64,000 nucleotides of DNA from Nitrosomonas sp. (GTDB lineage Bacteria; Pseudomonadota; Gammaproteobacteria; Burkholderiales; Nitrosomonadaceae). The notes below the pieces were generated by a model. It had not been told where the DNA came from. It saw nothing but the letters and a program-made list of their open reading frames with translations, and ran no database searches. The DNA is taken from NCBI RefSeq assembly GCF_024282095.1, contig NZ_JAMWZS010000001.1:122129-186128 (forward strand). The letters are read 5' to 3'. Both the position numbers and the translations under genes were made by a program. Below, in pieces: positions 1-9,344 of the stretch. The first letter of the stretch is position 1. Every line of letters starts with the position of its first letter.

Positions 1-1284
1 GCGGACAAAATGCTCGCTTCCGGACAGGCAGGTCCATTGACCGGCATTCCCATCGCGCAGAAAGATATTTTCTGCGCCAAAGGTTGGTTGACCACCTGCG
101 GTTCAAAAATGCTGTCGAACTTTATTTCACCTTATGACGCCGGTGTTATCGAACGTTTCAACCAAGCGGGTACTGTCAATATTGGCAAGACCAATATGGA
201 TGAATTCGCCATGGGATCGAGTAATGAAACATCATTTTATGGATTGGTAAAAAACCCGTGGGATGTCGCAGCAGTGCCTGGCGGCAGCTCCGGCGGCGCG
301 GCTTGCGCGGTGGCGGCAAGACTGGCGCCTGCGGCGACCGGCACCGATACCGGTGGTTCCATTCGTCAGCCGGCTGCATTGTGCGGTATTTCCGGGATTA
401 AACCGACGTATGGATTGGTGTCGCGTTACGGCATGATTGCCTTTGCCTCCAGCCTGGATCAAGGCGGCCCCATGGCCAAATCGGCAGAAGATCTGGCGTT
501 GCTGCTGAATGTCATGGTCGGGTTTGATCCGCGCGATTCAACCAGCCTGCAACGGGATGTCGAAGACTACGCGCGCGATCTGCAAAAACCCTTGGCGGGT
601 TTGCGCATCGGTTTGCCCAAGGAATATTTTGCAGAAGGCATGAGCAAGGATGTCGAAAGTGCCATAGAGCGCGCACTGGATGAATATCGCAAGCTGGGCG
701 CAGAAATGATTGAGGTTTCGTTACCGAACGCAGCGTTGTCGATCCCTGTGTATTACGTATTGGCGCCTGCGGAAGCATCGAGTAATCTGTCCCGTTTTGA
801 CGGCGTGCGCTATGGCCATCGCGCCCAATCATACAGCGATCTCGGTGATATGTACCGCAAGACGCGCGCGCAAGGGTTCGGTGCGGAAGTGAAACGGCGC
901 ATCCTGATCGGTACGTATGTTTTGTCGCATGGCTATTACGATGCGTATTATATTAAGGCACAAAAACTGCGTCGTCTGATTGCGCAGGATTTTACTGCAG
1001 CCTACCAGCAGTGCGATATCATCATGGGCCCTACGACACCCACGGTTGCTTTTAATCTGGGCGAGAAAAGCGGCGATCCGATTCAGATGTATTTGTCGGA
1101 TATCTATACCAGTGCGGCCAATCTGACCGGGTTACCGGCGATGTCGATTCCGGTCGGTTTTGGTGATAAGAATCGGCCGGTCGGTTTGCATATCATTGGT
1201 AATTATTTTATGGAAGCGCAGATGTTGAACGTCGCGCATCAATATCAGCAGATAACCGACTGGCATCTGCAATCGCCTGTTTAA
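1..1284 (+). CDS. gatA: Aspartyl/glutamyl-tRNA(Asn/Gln) amidotransferase subunit A (5' partial)
   Basis: GatA is the amidase subunit of the GatCAB complex, which turns Glu-tRNA(Gln) and Asp-tRNA(Asn) into the amide forms in the cytoplasm. The reading frame is already open at base 1, so about 60 N-terminal residues lie outside the window; the first in-window ATG at 10 is probably internal. Counting from that Met, the amidase-signature catalytic set is visible: Lys18 in [10 protein letters not shown], Ser93-Ser94 in GGSSGG, and Ser117 in [10 protein letters not shown]. The gene ends 47 bp before gatB on the same strand, so they form one operon, probably with gatC upstream. Confidence 0.97.
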   Translation, partial: ADKMLASGQAGPLTGIPIAQKDIFCAKGWLTTCGSKMLSNFISPYDAGVIERFNQAGTVNIGKTNMDEFAMGSSNETSFYGLVKNPWDVAAVPGGSSGGAACAVAARLAPAATGTDTGGSIRQPAALCGISGIKPTYGLVSRYGMIAFASSLDQGGPMAKSAEDLALLLNVMVGFDPRDSTSLQRDVEDYARDLQKPLAGLRIGLPKEYFAEGMSKDVESAIERALDEYRKLGAEMIEVSLPNAALSIPVYYVLAPAEASSNLSRFDGVRYGHRAQSYSDLGDMYRKTRAQGFGAEVKRRILIGTYVLSHGYYDAYYIKAQKLRRLIAQDFTAAYQQCDIIMGPTTPTVAFNLGEKSGDPIQMYLSDIYTSAANLTGLPAMSIPVGFGDKNRPVGLHIIGNYFMEAQMLNVAHQYQQITDWHLQSPV

Positions 1285-1331
1285 TCGAATCGTTTATTCA
1301 TGAAACTATCCATTTAGCCGGAAAATACATC

Positions 1332-2771
1332 ATGCAGTGGGAAATTGTCATTGGTCTTGAAGTACATACTCAGCTTTCAACGCGATCCAAAATCTTCTCG
1401 GGTGCTTCCACCGCCTACGGTGCACCGCCGAATACCCAGGCGTGCGTGATCGATCTGGCACTGCCGGGGGTTTTGCCGGTGCTCAATAAGGGGGCGGTTG
1501 AGCGGGCGATTAAACTGGGTTTGTCAGTGGGCGCAAAAATCAACTCGCCGTCCATTTTTGCCCGCAAAAATTACTTCTATCCCGATTTGCCCAAAGGCTA
1601 TCAAATCAGTCAATACGAATTACCGGTGGTGCAGGGCGGCAGCATCCAGATTCAAGTGGATGGTGTCGAAAAAAACATTCGTCTGACGCGCGCTCATCTG
1701 GAAGAAGATGCCGGTAAGTCGTTGCACGAGGATTTTCATGGCATGAGCGGTATCGATCTGAATCGAGCCGGCACACCGTTACTGGAAATCGTCTCCGAAC
1801 CGGATATGCGCAGCAGCGCGGAAGCCGTCGCGTATGCGAAAACACTGCATGCACTGGTGCGCTGGATCGGTATTTGCGACGGCAACATGCAGGAAGGTTC
1901 GTTTCGCTGCGATGCCAATGTATCGGTGCGCCCGCGCGGCATGGAAAAACTCGGCACGCGTTGTGAAATCAAGAACCTGAATTCATTTCGTTTTCTTGAA
2001 AAAGCCATCGATTTTGAGGCACGAAGGCAGATAGAGATTCTTGAAGACGGCGGCACAATTCGGCAGGAAACCCGTCTGTATGATGCTAACAAAGACGAAA
2101 CACGCACCATGCGCACTAAGGAAGATGCCAATGATTACCGCTATTTCCCCGATCCGGATTTGCTGCCGCTGGAAATTCCGCAACACTGGATTGACCGGAT
2201 CAAGCACACCCTGCCGGAATTACCACAGGTGCGCCGGGACCGTTATGTGTCCGAGTTTGCACTGTCCGCCTACGATGCTTCCGCACTCACCAGCTCGCGT
2301 GAAACGGCCGATTATTTTGAAGCAACGGTTACGCAATTGCCCGCGCAAGCCAAATTGTGCGCCAACTGGATTATGGGCGAGATCAGCGGGCAATTGAACA
2401 AGGAAGGCATTGAAATCGCCGCTTGTCCGATCAATCCTGAACAACTTGCTGCACTGTTGGCGCGCATCAGTGACGGCACTATTTCCGGCAAAGCCGCCAA
2501 GACGGTGTTTGAGAGCATGTGGAACGGCGAATTGGATAAAAATGTCGATGCCATCATTGCAGCCAAAGGGCTGAAGCAGATTTCCGACGATAGTGCTATC
2601 GAGAAACTGGTCGATCAGGTATTGGCTGCCAATGCACAACAAGTCGCTGACTATCGCAACGGCAAGGAAAAAGCCTTCAATTCACTGATCGGCCAGATCA
2701 TGAAAGCTACCCAGGGCAAAGCGAATCCAGCTCAGGTGAATGCCATGCTGAAGAAAAAACTGGCTGAATAA
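1332..2771 (+). CDS. gatB: Aspartyl/glutamyl-tRNA(Asn/Gln) amidotransferase subunit B
   Basis: GatB binds the mischarged tRNA and phosphorylates its acyl group before GatA-derived ammonia amidates it. The 479-residue product has the usual family length, starts with the conserved [10 protein letters not shown] segment, carries [11 protein letters not shown] in the middle of the cradle domain, and ends in a helical YqeY-type tail rich in Lys. The ATG at 1332 is chosen because the conserved N-terminus begins within five residues of it. It directly follows gatA. No clear intrinsic terminator follows; an inverted repeat lies about 95 bp downstream. Confidence 0.97.
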   Translation: MQWEIVIGLEVHTQLSTRSKIFSGASTAYGAPPNTQACVIDLALPGVLPVLNKGAVERAIKLGLSVGAKINSPSIFARKNYFYPDLPKGYQISQYELPVVQGGSIQIQVDGVEKNIRLTRAHLEEDAGKSLHEDFHGMSGIDLNRAGTPLLEIVSEPDMRSSAEAVAYAKTLHALVRWIGICDGNMQEGSFRCDANVSVRPRGMEKLGTRCEIKNLNSFRFLEKAIDFEARRQIEILEDGGTIRQETRLYDANKDETRTMRTKEDANDYRYFPDPDLLPLEIPQHWIDRIKHTLPELPQVRRDRYVSEFALSAYDASALTSSRETADYFEATVTQLPAQAKLCANWIMGEISGQLNKEGIEIAACPINPEQLAALLARISDGTISGKAAKTVFESMWNGELDKNVDAIIAAKGLKQISDDSAIEKLVDQVLAANAQQVADYRNGKEKAFNSLIGQIMKATQGKANPAQVNAMLKKKLAE

Positions 2772-3167
2772 GTCTGCGTCTAACAATTACTGCCGGTTGC
2801 TTGGCGGATTGACATCGTATTTATATTCTGCAGTATTCAACACCGATTCTTGCGCTTAATCAATAAGTGAAATTAACGATAAGTTATATTTCACTTGTTG
2901 TCTCAGTTCTTATCGATTTCTCTTGATGATTCGTTGATGAGTGGTAATTGTCACTTAACAAGGAAATGTTCCGGGCGATAATTATCAATGTTCACAATCG
3001 TCCGGTCGCAGCATAATTCATGAGACTACTTATTATATTTTGCCCGACTTCTCAGAGGCATATTGCCGCAATGATAAATAACACAAATAAAACATATTTT
3101 TTTGTTACTTAAGGGTTTGGAGCCGATTTATACAATAGGCATTTCTATTATAATAATTAATGCTTAG
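2772..3167. other. Intergenic region between gatB and the first LuxR-type regulator
   Basis: No convincing gene is seen in these 396 bases. The stretch is AT-rich, contains one perfect 9-bp inverted repeat (2865-2896), and presumably holds the promoter of the downstream regulator. No promoter could be assigned with confidence. Confidence 0.6.
2865..2896. repeat. Perfect 9-bp inverted repeat with 14-nt spacer
   Basis: AAGTGAAAT at 2865-2873 is matched by its exact reverse complement ATTTCACTT at 2888-2896. The arms are AT-rich and no T-tract follows, so a regulator binding site is at least as likely as a terminator. It lies about 270 bp upstream of the LuxR-type gene at 3168. Confidence 0.5.
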
Positions 3168-3842
3168 ATGATGACCCACATTAAAATACGCGTACTGGTG
3201 GCAGAAAGTTTTGATCTTGTTCGCATCGGTTTACGTTCGTTATTTGAGAATCATGCTGCGATCAGTCTGGTTGCGGAAACCAATCGTATAGAAGATTTAT
3301 TTTATTTGACGGCGCAACATAAACCGGATGTGATTCTCGTGGATTTGCAGTTGAGCAACGGTAACTATGCCGATCATATTGCCAAATTGTTGGATATCTG
3401 CCCACACAGTAAAGTACTGGCTTTTTCCCAACATGATAGCGAGGATAACTATTTGCAGACCTATCGTTCCGGGGTGGTAGGTGTTATCAGCAAGCATCAT
3501 TCTTGTAAATTGCTATTAAAAGCCATATATGCGATTCATGCTGGCCAAGTTTGGTTTGATCGTCACATTACTCAGTTGACTCGGCAGGCGCAGCTGGGTC
3601 GGAATACGCTTGCAAAAAGACAAACTGAGCTTACTATGTCGCAGCAGCCAAAACTAAGCGATAGTGAGCGACGCATCGCTTATCTTGCCTGTAAGGGGTT
3701 GTCAGCTAAAGAAATAAGCGTGCAGTTTTTTATTACGGAAAGAACCGTGCGCAATCAGCTATCAGTGATTTATAGAAAAATAGGTGTTAAAAAACAGATC
3801 GAACTTTGCCTGAAAGCACCACACTATAATTATTTTAAATAA
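3168..3842 (+). CDS. LuxR/NarL-family response regulator, copy 1 of a tandem pair
   Basis: A 224-residue DNA-binding regulator. An N-terminal receiver domain (about residues 5-125) carries the phospho-acceptor candidate Asp59 in ILVDL, a conserved Ser87, and Lys109 in ISKHH. A C-terminal GerE/LuxR helix-turn-helix spans about 163-220, with LSAKEIS and TERTVRNQ. The acidic pocket that binds Mg2+, normally Asp-Asp, reads Ala12-Glu13, so phosphorylation may be weak or altered. No histidine kinase lies beside it. The next gene is a close paralogue 950 bp downstream. Target genes are unknown; the oxidase genes at 5081-8891 are separated by a strong terminator. Start ATGATG at 3168 or 3171. Confidence 0.88.
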   Translation: MMTHIKIRVLVAESFDLVRIGLRSLFENHAAISLVAETNRIEDLFYLTAQHKPDVILVDLQLSNGNYADHIAKLLDICPHSKVLAFSQHDSEDNYLQTYRSGVVGVISKHHSCKLLLKAIYAIHAGQVWFDRHITQLTRQAQLGRNTLAKRQTELTMSQQPKLSDSERRIAYLACKGLSAKEISVQFFITERTVRNQLSVIYRKIGVKKQIELCLKAPHYNYFK

Positions 3843-4117
3843 TCCTGCATATACTACTTCGGGATATTTTGTCATAAAAACTCCAATAAATAGCCGTTCC
3901 GAGGGGACAAATGACATCTATTGCTTAAAAAGTAGATTTGATAAAATTATTCCCTCATGAAATTAGATAGATAGTAGTAATCAATCTCGACAGTCCAATG
4001 ATCTGATCGTGAGTCTTAGAAAAATAAAAATATGAGAATAACCTCCCAGTGAGGATTCAAGGTAACGGCTCAAGTCCTGCATCTGAGGCTTTTTAAAACC
4101 TAGGTAAATTTACAAGC

Positions 4118-4843
4118 ATGGCTGAGCGTTCTGACACAAAAATTCGTGTACTCGTAGCAGAAAGTTTTGAACTTGTACGCATCGGTTTGCGCGCATTGTT
4201 TGAGAGTCATACTTCGATATATTTGGTTGCAGAAACCGCTTGTATAGAGGATCTGCTCAATCTGGCTGTGCAGCATAAACCGGACGTGGTGTTGGTGGAT
4301 TTACATCTAAACAACGGTGATTGTACCAGCCATATTGCCAAATTATTGAGTGCCTGCCCAGACAGTAAGGTGCTGGCTTTCTCCCATCAAAACAGTGAGT
4401 ATACGTACCTGCAAACTTTTCGTGCCGGAGCGGTGGGCATTATCAGCAAGCACCATTCTTCTGAATTGTTATTGAAAGCCATTCATGCGATTCATGCCGG
4501 TCAAGTCTGGTTTGACCGTCATATTACCAAGCTACTGTGGCAAGCACAGTTTGATGGCAATCCAACCCTGGAAATGCAACCCGATGCCAAAGCAACGCAT
4601 CAATTAAAACTGAGTGATAGTGAGCGCCAAATTGCCTATCTTGCATGCAGAGGCCTGTCGGCTAAAGAAATCAGTTCGCAGTTATTTGTTACTGAGAAAA
4701 CCGTGCGTAATCAATTATCAATAATCTATAAAAAGATCGGTGTAAAAAAACAGATTGAGCTATGCCTGAAGGCACCTCTGTATGGTTATTTTAAAGATTC
4801 CTATATGGTCGGGATATTTTTCCCGGAAGATTCGGAAAAATGA
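4118..4843 (+). CDS. LuxR/NarL-family response regulator, copy 2 of a tandem pair
   Basis: A 241-residue paralogue of the preceding regulator with the same architecture: receiver with candidate phospho-Asp61, Lys111, and a LuxR helix-turn-helix at about 168-225. It shares the atypical VAES sequence where most receivers have acidic residues (VDDH-like). It differs by a charged linker between the domains and about 14 extra C-terminal residues. The two genes start exactly 950 bp apart, and the sequence after each stop is also repeated, so this is a segmental duplication. A strong terminator follows at 4985-5024. Function and signal are unknown. Confidence 0.87.
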   Translation: MAERSDTKIRVLVAESFELVRIGLRALFESHTSIYLVAETACIEDLLNLAVQHKPDVVLVDLHLNNGDCTSHIAKLLSACPDSKVLAFSHQNSEYTYLQTFRAGAVGIISKHHSSELLLKAIHAIHAGQVWFDRHITKLLWQAQFDGNPTLEMQPDAKATHQLKLSDSERQIAYLACRGLSAKEISSQLFVTEKTVRNQLSIIYKKIGVKKQIELCLKAPLYGYFKDSYMVGIFFPEDSEK

Positions 4844-4984
4844 ATATATTTTTAGGATAAATGACATCTATTTGTCAGAAATTAGCTTTGATATAATTAT
4901 TCCCTCGCTAAATTAGATAGATAGCAGCCGTCAATGGCTGTGATTTAGTTATCGAATCGTGAGCTCGGGAGAATTTTGAGTCTT

Positions 4985-5024
4985 AAAAAAAAACACCTCT
5001 GCTGATCAACAGAGGTGTTTTTTT
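4985..5024. terminator. Strong intrinsic terminator, probably bidirectional
   Basis: AACACCTCTG (4992-5001) pairs with CAGAGGTGTT (5010-5019) around an 8-nt loop. An A-tract precedes the stem and a T-tract (5018-5024) follows it, so it can act on both strands. It closes the regulator pair and insulates the oxidase genes downstream. Confidence 0.88.
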
Positions 5025-5080
5025 ACACACTTCTCCGGAGAAGATGCATTTTTTTTACATTTAAAGGAGGGATGTTAAAA

Positions 5081-6079
5081 ATGTCGTTTCAAATTAGTCG
5101 ACCTTGCTGTGCCGCAGAGTTCCTAGAGAACTCCCGTGCTACGCAATGGATGCCCCATAATGCCGCAAAGCAGTTATTGATGATGTTTTTGCTTGTGCTG
5201 GCAATGTCTTGTCTGTTGATCGACAAAAGCTTCGCAGCAGAGCATATCATTCAATTGACCGCGGAAGAAACCCAGGATGACGGATTCGGCAATAAATTGC
5301 TGGCTTACAAGATGGAAAGTCATACGGTGGATGGCGTGCCCATTACGGACCGATATAGCGCGGTTGCCACTATTCCAGGGCCAACGATTGTGCTGACTGA
5401 AGGTGATACGGTCAAGATATCAATTTTAAATGCAATTCCTGGTAATGGTATTCCTACCCCAGGAATCAGCAAGCAAGTCAGCATACATGTGCATGGCGTT
5501 CATTACGACATTCTCAGTGACGGCACGCTCAAAGTGATCAATAAGAATCATGATGAGGGAGCGGGTGCAGGATTGGAGGAAACGTATGTGGTCTATGAAT
5601 ATAAATGGAATGTCGCGCCAGGTACTGCGGGCACATGGGCATATCATGATCATAATTTTGAAACGCATAACGGTGCAGAACATAAAGGCCTGTTTGGGGC
5701 AATCATTGTAAACCCGATCGAAGCACCCAGTTATGCCAAAGAGTATGTGCTGTACATGGGTGATGATGCTTTCTGGGGCATGGAAATCAATGGCACTGAT
5801 AAAAAACAATCAAAACATGGCGCCAATCCGACACTGAGCGCGAAGGAAAACACCAATGTCAGATTTCATCTGATCGCTTTGGGTACCGATCTTCACACAT
5901 TTAAGCTGAATGGCTATCGATGGTTCGATCCAGGCACTGACAACCTTATCAATCAGGCCGAGATTGGTCCGTTGGAGAAACATGTATTTACAGTCAAAGC
6001 ACGGCACAGTTCTGTTTATGTGGACAAAAATTTCTCAAATCAGTTAATGGGCATGAGAGGACAATTTAATGTTCACTAA
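5081..6079 (+). CDS. Two-domain multicopper-oxidase-like exported protein with N-terminal copper ligands only
   Basis: A 332-residue cupredoxin-fold protein with a signal peptide (hydrophobic core about residues 31-47, cleavage likely after SFA). Start 5081 is chosen because AAAGGAGG (5063-5070) is 10 nt upstream; the ATG at 5072 is too close to it and the open frame extends back into a terminator. Cupredoxin domain 1 has the trinuclear-cluster motifs IHVHG (His136, His138) and YHDH (His189, His191), followed by GLFGAIIV. In domain 2 the expected HxxHLHxH and HCHxxxH motifs are absent: LHTFKLNG and a His-free stretch before MGM stand in their place. Alone it cannot form a standard type-1 plus trinuclear site. 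The next gene carries the missing set. Confidence 0.85.
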   Translation: MSFQISRPCCAAEFLENSRATQWMPHNAAKQLLMMFLLVLAMSCLLIDKSFAAEHIIQLTAEETQDDGFGNKLLAYKMESHTVDGVPITDRYSAVATIPGPTIVLTEGDTVKISILNAIPGNGIPTPGISKQVSIHVHGVHYDILSDGTLKVINKNHDEGAGAGLEETYVVYEYKWNVAPGTAGTWAYHDHNFETHNGAEHKGLFGAIIVNPIEAPSYAKEYVLYMGDDAFWGMEINGTDKKQSKHGANPTLSAKENTNVRFHLIALGTDLHTFKLNGYRWFDPGTDNLINQAEIGPLEKHVFTVKARHSSVYVDKNFSNQLMGMRGQFNVH

Positions 6080-6116
6080 GCAAGAAGATAGGCACTTAAA
6101 TGATAAGGATAGGAAA

Positions 6117-8891
6117 ATGAGTCATCAACATATTTCTGGCTTAACAAAACCGCTAATAACAGCCATATTTTTTGTTATTACATTGTTAACTTCGTCTTTC
6201 GTTCTGGCCGCGGTTCATAATATTTCACTGACGGCTGAAACATTGCCTAACGGGCAAGTGGCCTACGCGATGGCCGGCCATGAAGCGGTAATTCCAGGAC
6301 CAGCTTTATTTGTAAAACAAGGCGACACTATTAACGTAACACTGACCAATAACACCGGCATTAAAGTCGGATTCAAGGCCCCTGGCCTGCCACTGCCAAG
6401 CTCTGCTAAGGTCGAGCCTGGAAAAACAAAAAACTATCATGTGAAAGCCAGTAAAGCGGGCACCTATGTTTATCATGGTAATAGCGATGGCAAGGAATTG
6501 CTGGGATTGTTTGGCGCTATTATCGTTGACAAAGCGCATGGTCCGGTCGACAGCTATGTGAATGCGGATGGTAGTATTGTGCCCATTACTCAAGCTGATG
6601 TGGATAAACAATTTGTTTTGTTCATGGTCGGATCCACTTTCTGGGGAACTGAAATTTCCAGTGACGGTACACAAAAACCGCTGTGGGCCAATCCTAATCC
6701 CGGCGCTGTTACCGATGACATTGTTCGCTTCCATATTTTGTCGATTGGGCCAGGACATACGTTTCACTTACACGCGCATCGCTGGCTGAAGACCGGAACA
6801 CATGCGATCATCGATACCAAACTGATGGCAGAGGACTCGGATACGCATTCGTTTACAGTCAAAGCCGGGACTGGCGTTGGTGCCGGAGATTGGCAGTATC
6901 ATTGCCATTTGATCGCGCATATGGAAGCCGGTATGCATGGCAGCTTCAAAGTTGATCCCATCGGTGGCGACGGAGCCAGCGTTGTGGGTGCTTCACCTTA
7001 CGGTAGAATTTTATTGGGTACGAAAAATGAACCGGGACTTGTGACTTTTGAAGTGAGCGATGAACCGGCCAGCTGGTTTAGAAGCGCACGGGGTGATGCC
7101 ATTGTTACGTTGAGTGACCCAAGTGCCGAAGGTTCTCCACTTCAAGGCGGCGATATTAAAACCAGATCGCTGGAAGTGATGTCTCCGGGCAGTAGTGTCA
7201 ATTTCATCATGTCCGACACCAATGGCGTGCATACCATCAGTTCCTTGCTATGGCCTACAGGCGCGCATCATATGCCTTTCGATCAATCCAGTGCTTACCG
7301 GGGCGGGGCAATTGTGAAGTTGGATACGCCGGGACTCTATGTGTTTACTTGTAAAGTCCATCCGTACATGTTCGGTGCAGTCATCGTTGATGATCCTAAT
7401 ACGGACGGGCTTGATCTGGGTAATCCGGCGGCCAATTATACGATTGATCTGGTAACGGGCATCAATGGTCTGCCTACCAGCAGTGATCTGGCGGTACGTT
7501 TGCTGAAAACCTTTTTTATCGCTACTTCGCCGACCAACTGGCAGGATTATTCATCCGGTCTTTGGAATGTAAAATTCCCCACACTACCGGTGAGAATCTC
7601 AGGCGCACCGTTTGGCAATATTGCGGATGATGGCAATGGATATAAACTGGCCTTATCTGCACTGAATGTCCAAAATCAGTCGCTTGCAGTAGGTAATGCC
7701 CCGACAACACCGGGTGTCGGAGAGGTTTGGATTAATACCCAGTTTGAAAAAACTGCCGGTAAATACAAACCAGGCACCACGACTGTGGTTGATGCAACCA
7801 ACTGGACAGTTAAACGCAAAGTTGCGTTGCCTCAGATCAACAACAATAATCCACATAACATGTGGTCCAGCCGGGATCAATCGGTTATTTATCAAACCCA
7901 GTGGTTTGATAACAAATTTTCGATGATCAATCGTGAGAATGGTAAGTTAATCAAAAACATTCAAGTGGGGTATTCGCCTTCGCACGTGGTGACATTGCCG
8001 ACTACGGATGATATTACGATCGCGATCAATGGCGAAAACGGTATCTCTGTCATTCCGGCAGGCACAACGAAGGTTACCAAAATGATGCCCACGCAGGCGC
8101 ATGGGCATATCTCCGCTAATCCGCATGGTCATTGGGTCAGTGCAGACGGTTCCAAAATTGTAACGCCAAATATTAATACCGATGATATCGGAATTTATGC
8201 CGCCAATGGCGATATACAAGCCCGAACACCAACAGGGCAAAATGCGCCTGGTGCTCATCCGATTGCGATTGGTATGATGCCGGATTCCAGCAAAATTTAC
8301 GCTGCCAATCTGCTGCACCACACATTGACTGTCGTGAACGGTAATACCGGTGCACTGATAAAAACCATCAATCTCATTGCCGACTATAATCCGATTAATG
8401 GATCGCTTATAGATAACGACGGCAATGGTGAGCTTGCTGTCGGCGTACTGCCTATTCAATCACCTGTTTCTCCGGATGGTAAAGCAGTGGTGATTGCCTC
8501 AACCGGGGGGCAGATTGTCATTATCGACACGGCAACCGACACCATCGTCAAATCGTTGGATTGCGACCCAGGTTGCCACGGCGCTAACTTTGGTGCGAAA
8601 CAAGGTGGCGGGTATTATGCCTACGTCACAACCAAATTTGGTAACCGGCTCACTGTCGTTGATGTAGATCCGAACGGAGACGGCAATTTAAGTGATGCGA
8701 CCATCGCCGGCTATGTTTCTCTGGTCGATGGTGTAGATACTGCTAAGGATGATACCGTTATCGGTTTGCCGGGATTTGGTGGCCAAGGGGTTCTGGCTGT
8801 TCCGAATGTGTATAACGGCTGGGTACAAAATCTTCCTGCAGCCTGGAAAGAAGGTCTGACTGCTGCACAGCAAAAACCAATCGGTCAATAA
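6117..8891 (+). CDS. Multicopper oxidase-plastocyanin-beta-propeller fusion, exported
   Basis: A 924-residue protein with a signal peptide (MSHQH start, core about 13-30). The frame is open to an ATG at 6069 that overlaps the previous stop, but ATG 6117 follows AAGGATAGGA and gives a proper signal peptide. Domain 1 (about 33-140) lacks the HxH pairs. Domain 2 has a full C-terminal oxidase set, HTFHLHAH (about 214-221) and HCHLIAH (about 262-268) before MEAGM. A third cupredoxin has plastocyanin-type ligands, about His372, Cys412, His415 and Met418 in FTCKVHPYM. Residues about 440-920 form repeated propeller blades of the YVTN type. Its ligand set complements the upstream gene, so the two may assemble. 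The substrate is unknown; copper, manganese or nitrogen-oxide chemistry are all possible. Confidence 0.85.
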   Translation: MSHQHISGLTKPLITAIFFVITLLTSSFVLAAVHNISLTAETLPNGQVAYAMAGHEAVIPGPALFVKQGDTINVTLTNNTGIKVGFKAPGLPLPSSAKVEPGKTKNYHVKASKAGTYVYHGNSDGKELLGLFGAIIVDKAHGPVDSYVNADGSIVPITQADVDKQFVLFMVGSTFWGTEISSDGTQKPLWANPNPGAVTDDIVRFHILSIGPGHTFHLHAHRWLKTGTHAIIDTKLMAEDSDTHSFTVKAGTGVGAGDWQYHCHLIAHMEAGMHGSFKVDPIGGDGASVVGASPYGRILLGTKNEPGLVTFEVSDEPASWFRSARGDAIVTLSDPSAEGSPLQGGDIKTRSLEVMSPGSSVNFIMSDTNGVHTISSLLWPTGAHHMPFDQSSAYRGGAIVKLDTPGLYVFTCKVHPYMFGAVIVDDPNTDGLDLGNPAANYTIDLVTGINGLPTSSDLAVRLLKTFFIATSPTNWQDYSSGLWNVKFPTLPVRISGAPFGNIADDGNGYKLALSALNVQNQSLAVGNAPTTPGVGEVWINTQFEKTAGKYKPGTTTVVDATNWTVKRKVALPQINNNNPHNMWSSRDQSVIYQTQWFDNKFSMINRENGKLIKNIQVGYSPSHVVTLPTTDDITIAINGENGISVIPAGTTKVTKMMPTQAHGHISANPHGHWVSADGSKIVTPNINTDDIGIYAANGDIQARTPTGQNAPGAHPIAIGMMPDSSKIYAANLLHHTLTVVNGNTGALIKTINLIADYNPINGSLIDNDGNGELAVGVLPIQSPVSPDGKAVVIASTGGQIVIIDTATDTIVKSLDCDPGCHGANFGAKQGGGYYAYVTTKFGNRLTVVDVDPNGDGNLSDATIAGYVSLVDGVDTAKDDTVIGLPGFGGQGVLAVPNVYNGWVQNLPAAWKEGLTAAQQKPIGQ

Positions 8892-8920
8892 TCGTTGTAG
8901 ATTAGAAGCACTTTTAAGCA

Positions 8921-8953
8921 CGGCTACCAGTATTAACCTGGTAGCCGTTTTTA
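8921..8953 (+). terminator. Intrinsic terminator after the oxidase pair
   Basis: CGGCTACCAG (8921-8930) pairs perfectly with CTGGTAGCCG (8938-8947) around a 7-nt loop and is followed by TTTTTATTT. It lies 30 bp after the stop of the fusion oxidase. Confidence 0.92.
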
Positions 8954-9344
8954 TTTATGGGTTTAGATACTTATTGGCAAGAATAGAGTTAAAAAATTGT
9001 TCAATATTGATTGCTATCATCTGAATTTCGTGGATCAGTGGTAGCGAGAAATCTTGATTACTAATGTTTACTGAAACATAAAGTAAAGATTATTCTGCTA
9101 GTATTCAGTTCGAGTCAGTATTGGAAGCATGCGCTGTTATTTTTAATGGCCTAGTAGAAATCCAGCATGCCGTTTGCCATTGAGTCGACCAAAATGAATT
9201 GACATGAAATAACAATCGTAGGTGCTTTCTTATACTGTGGCTGGAAAGCTGTCTTGAATCGGCTTAACATGCTGTGCAGAAAAAATTATTGGATTTTTAA
9301 GTTACAGCGATCCTTTACAAAAAACTAAGGAATAATTCCAGAAA
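8954..9344. other. Intergenic region upstream of manC
   Basis: About 390 AT-rich bases between the oxidase terminator and manC. No open frame with a credible start, no RNA gene and no repeat were recognised. It probably carries the manC promoter, which could not be placed with confidence. Confidence 0.5.

Larger units (their letters stand above)
3168..4926 (+). repeat. Diverged tandem duplication, unit about 950 bp
   Basis: The paralogous regulator genes begin 950 bp apart (3168 and 4118). The non-coding sequences after them align at the same offset: 3910-3976 with 4860-4926, including ATGACATCTATT, AATTATTCCCTC and AAATTAGATAGATAG. Conservation outside the coding sequence shows that the unit duplicated as DNA, rather than two family members arriving separately. 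Confidence 0.75.

Noticed and set aside
4844-5080. Long upstream extension of the first multicopper oxidase to 5015
   Set aside because: That extension starts inside a terminator; a strong ribosome-binding site supports ATG 5081.
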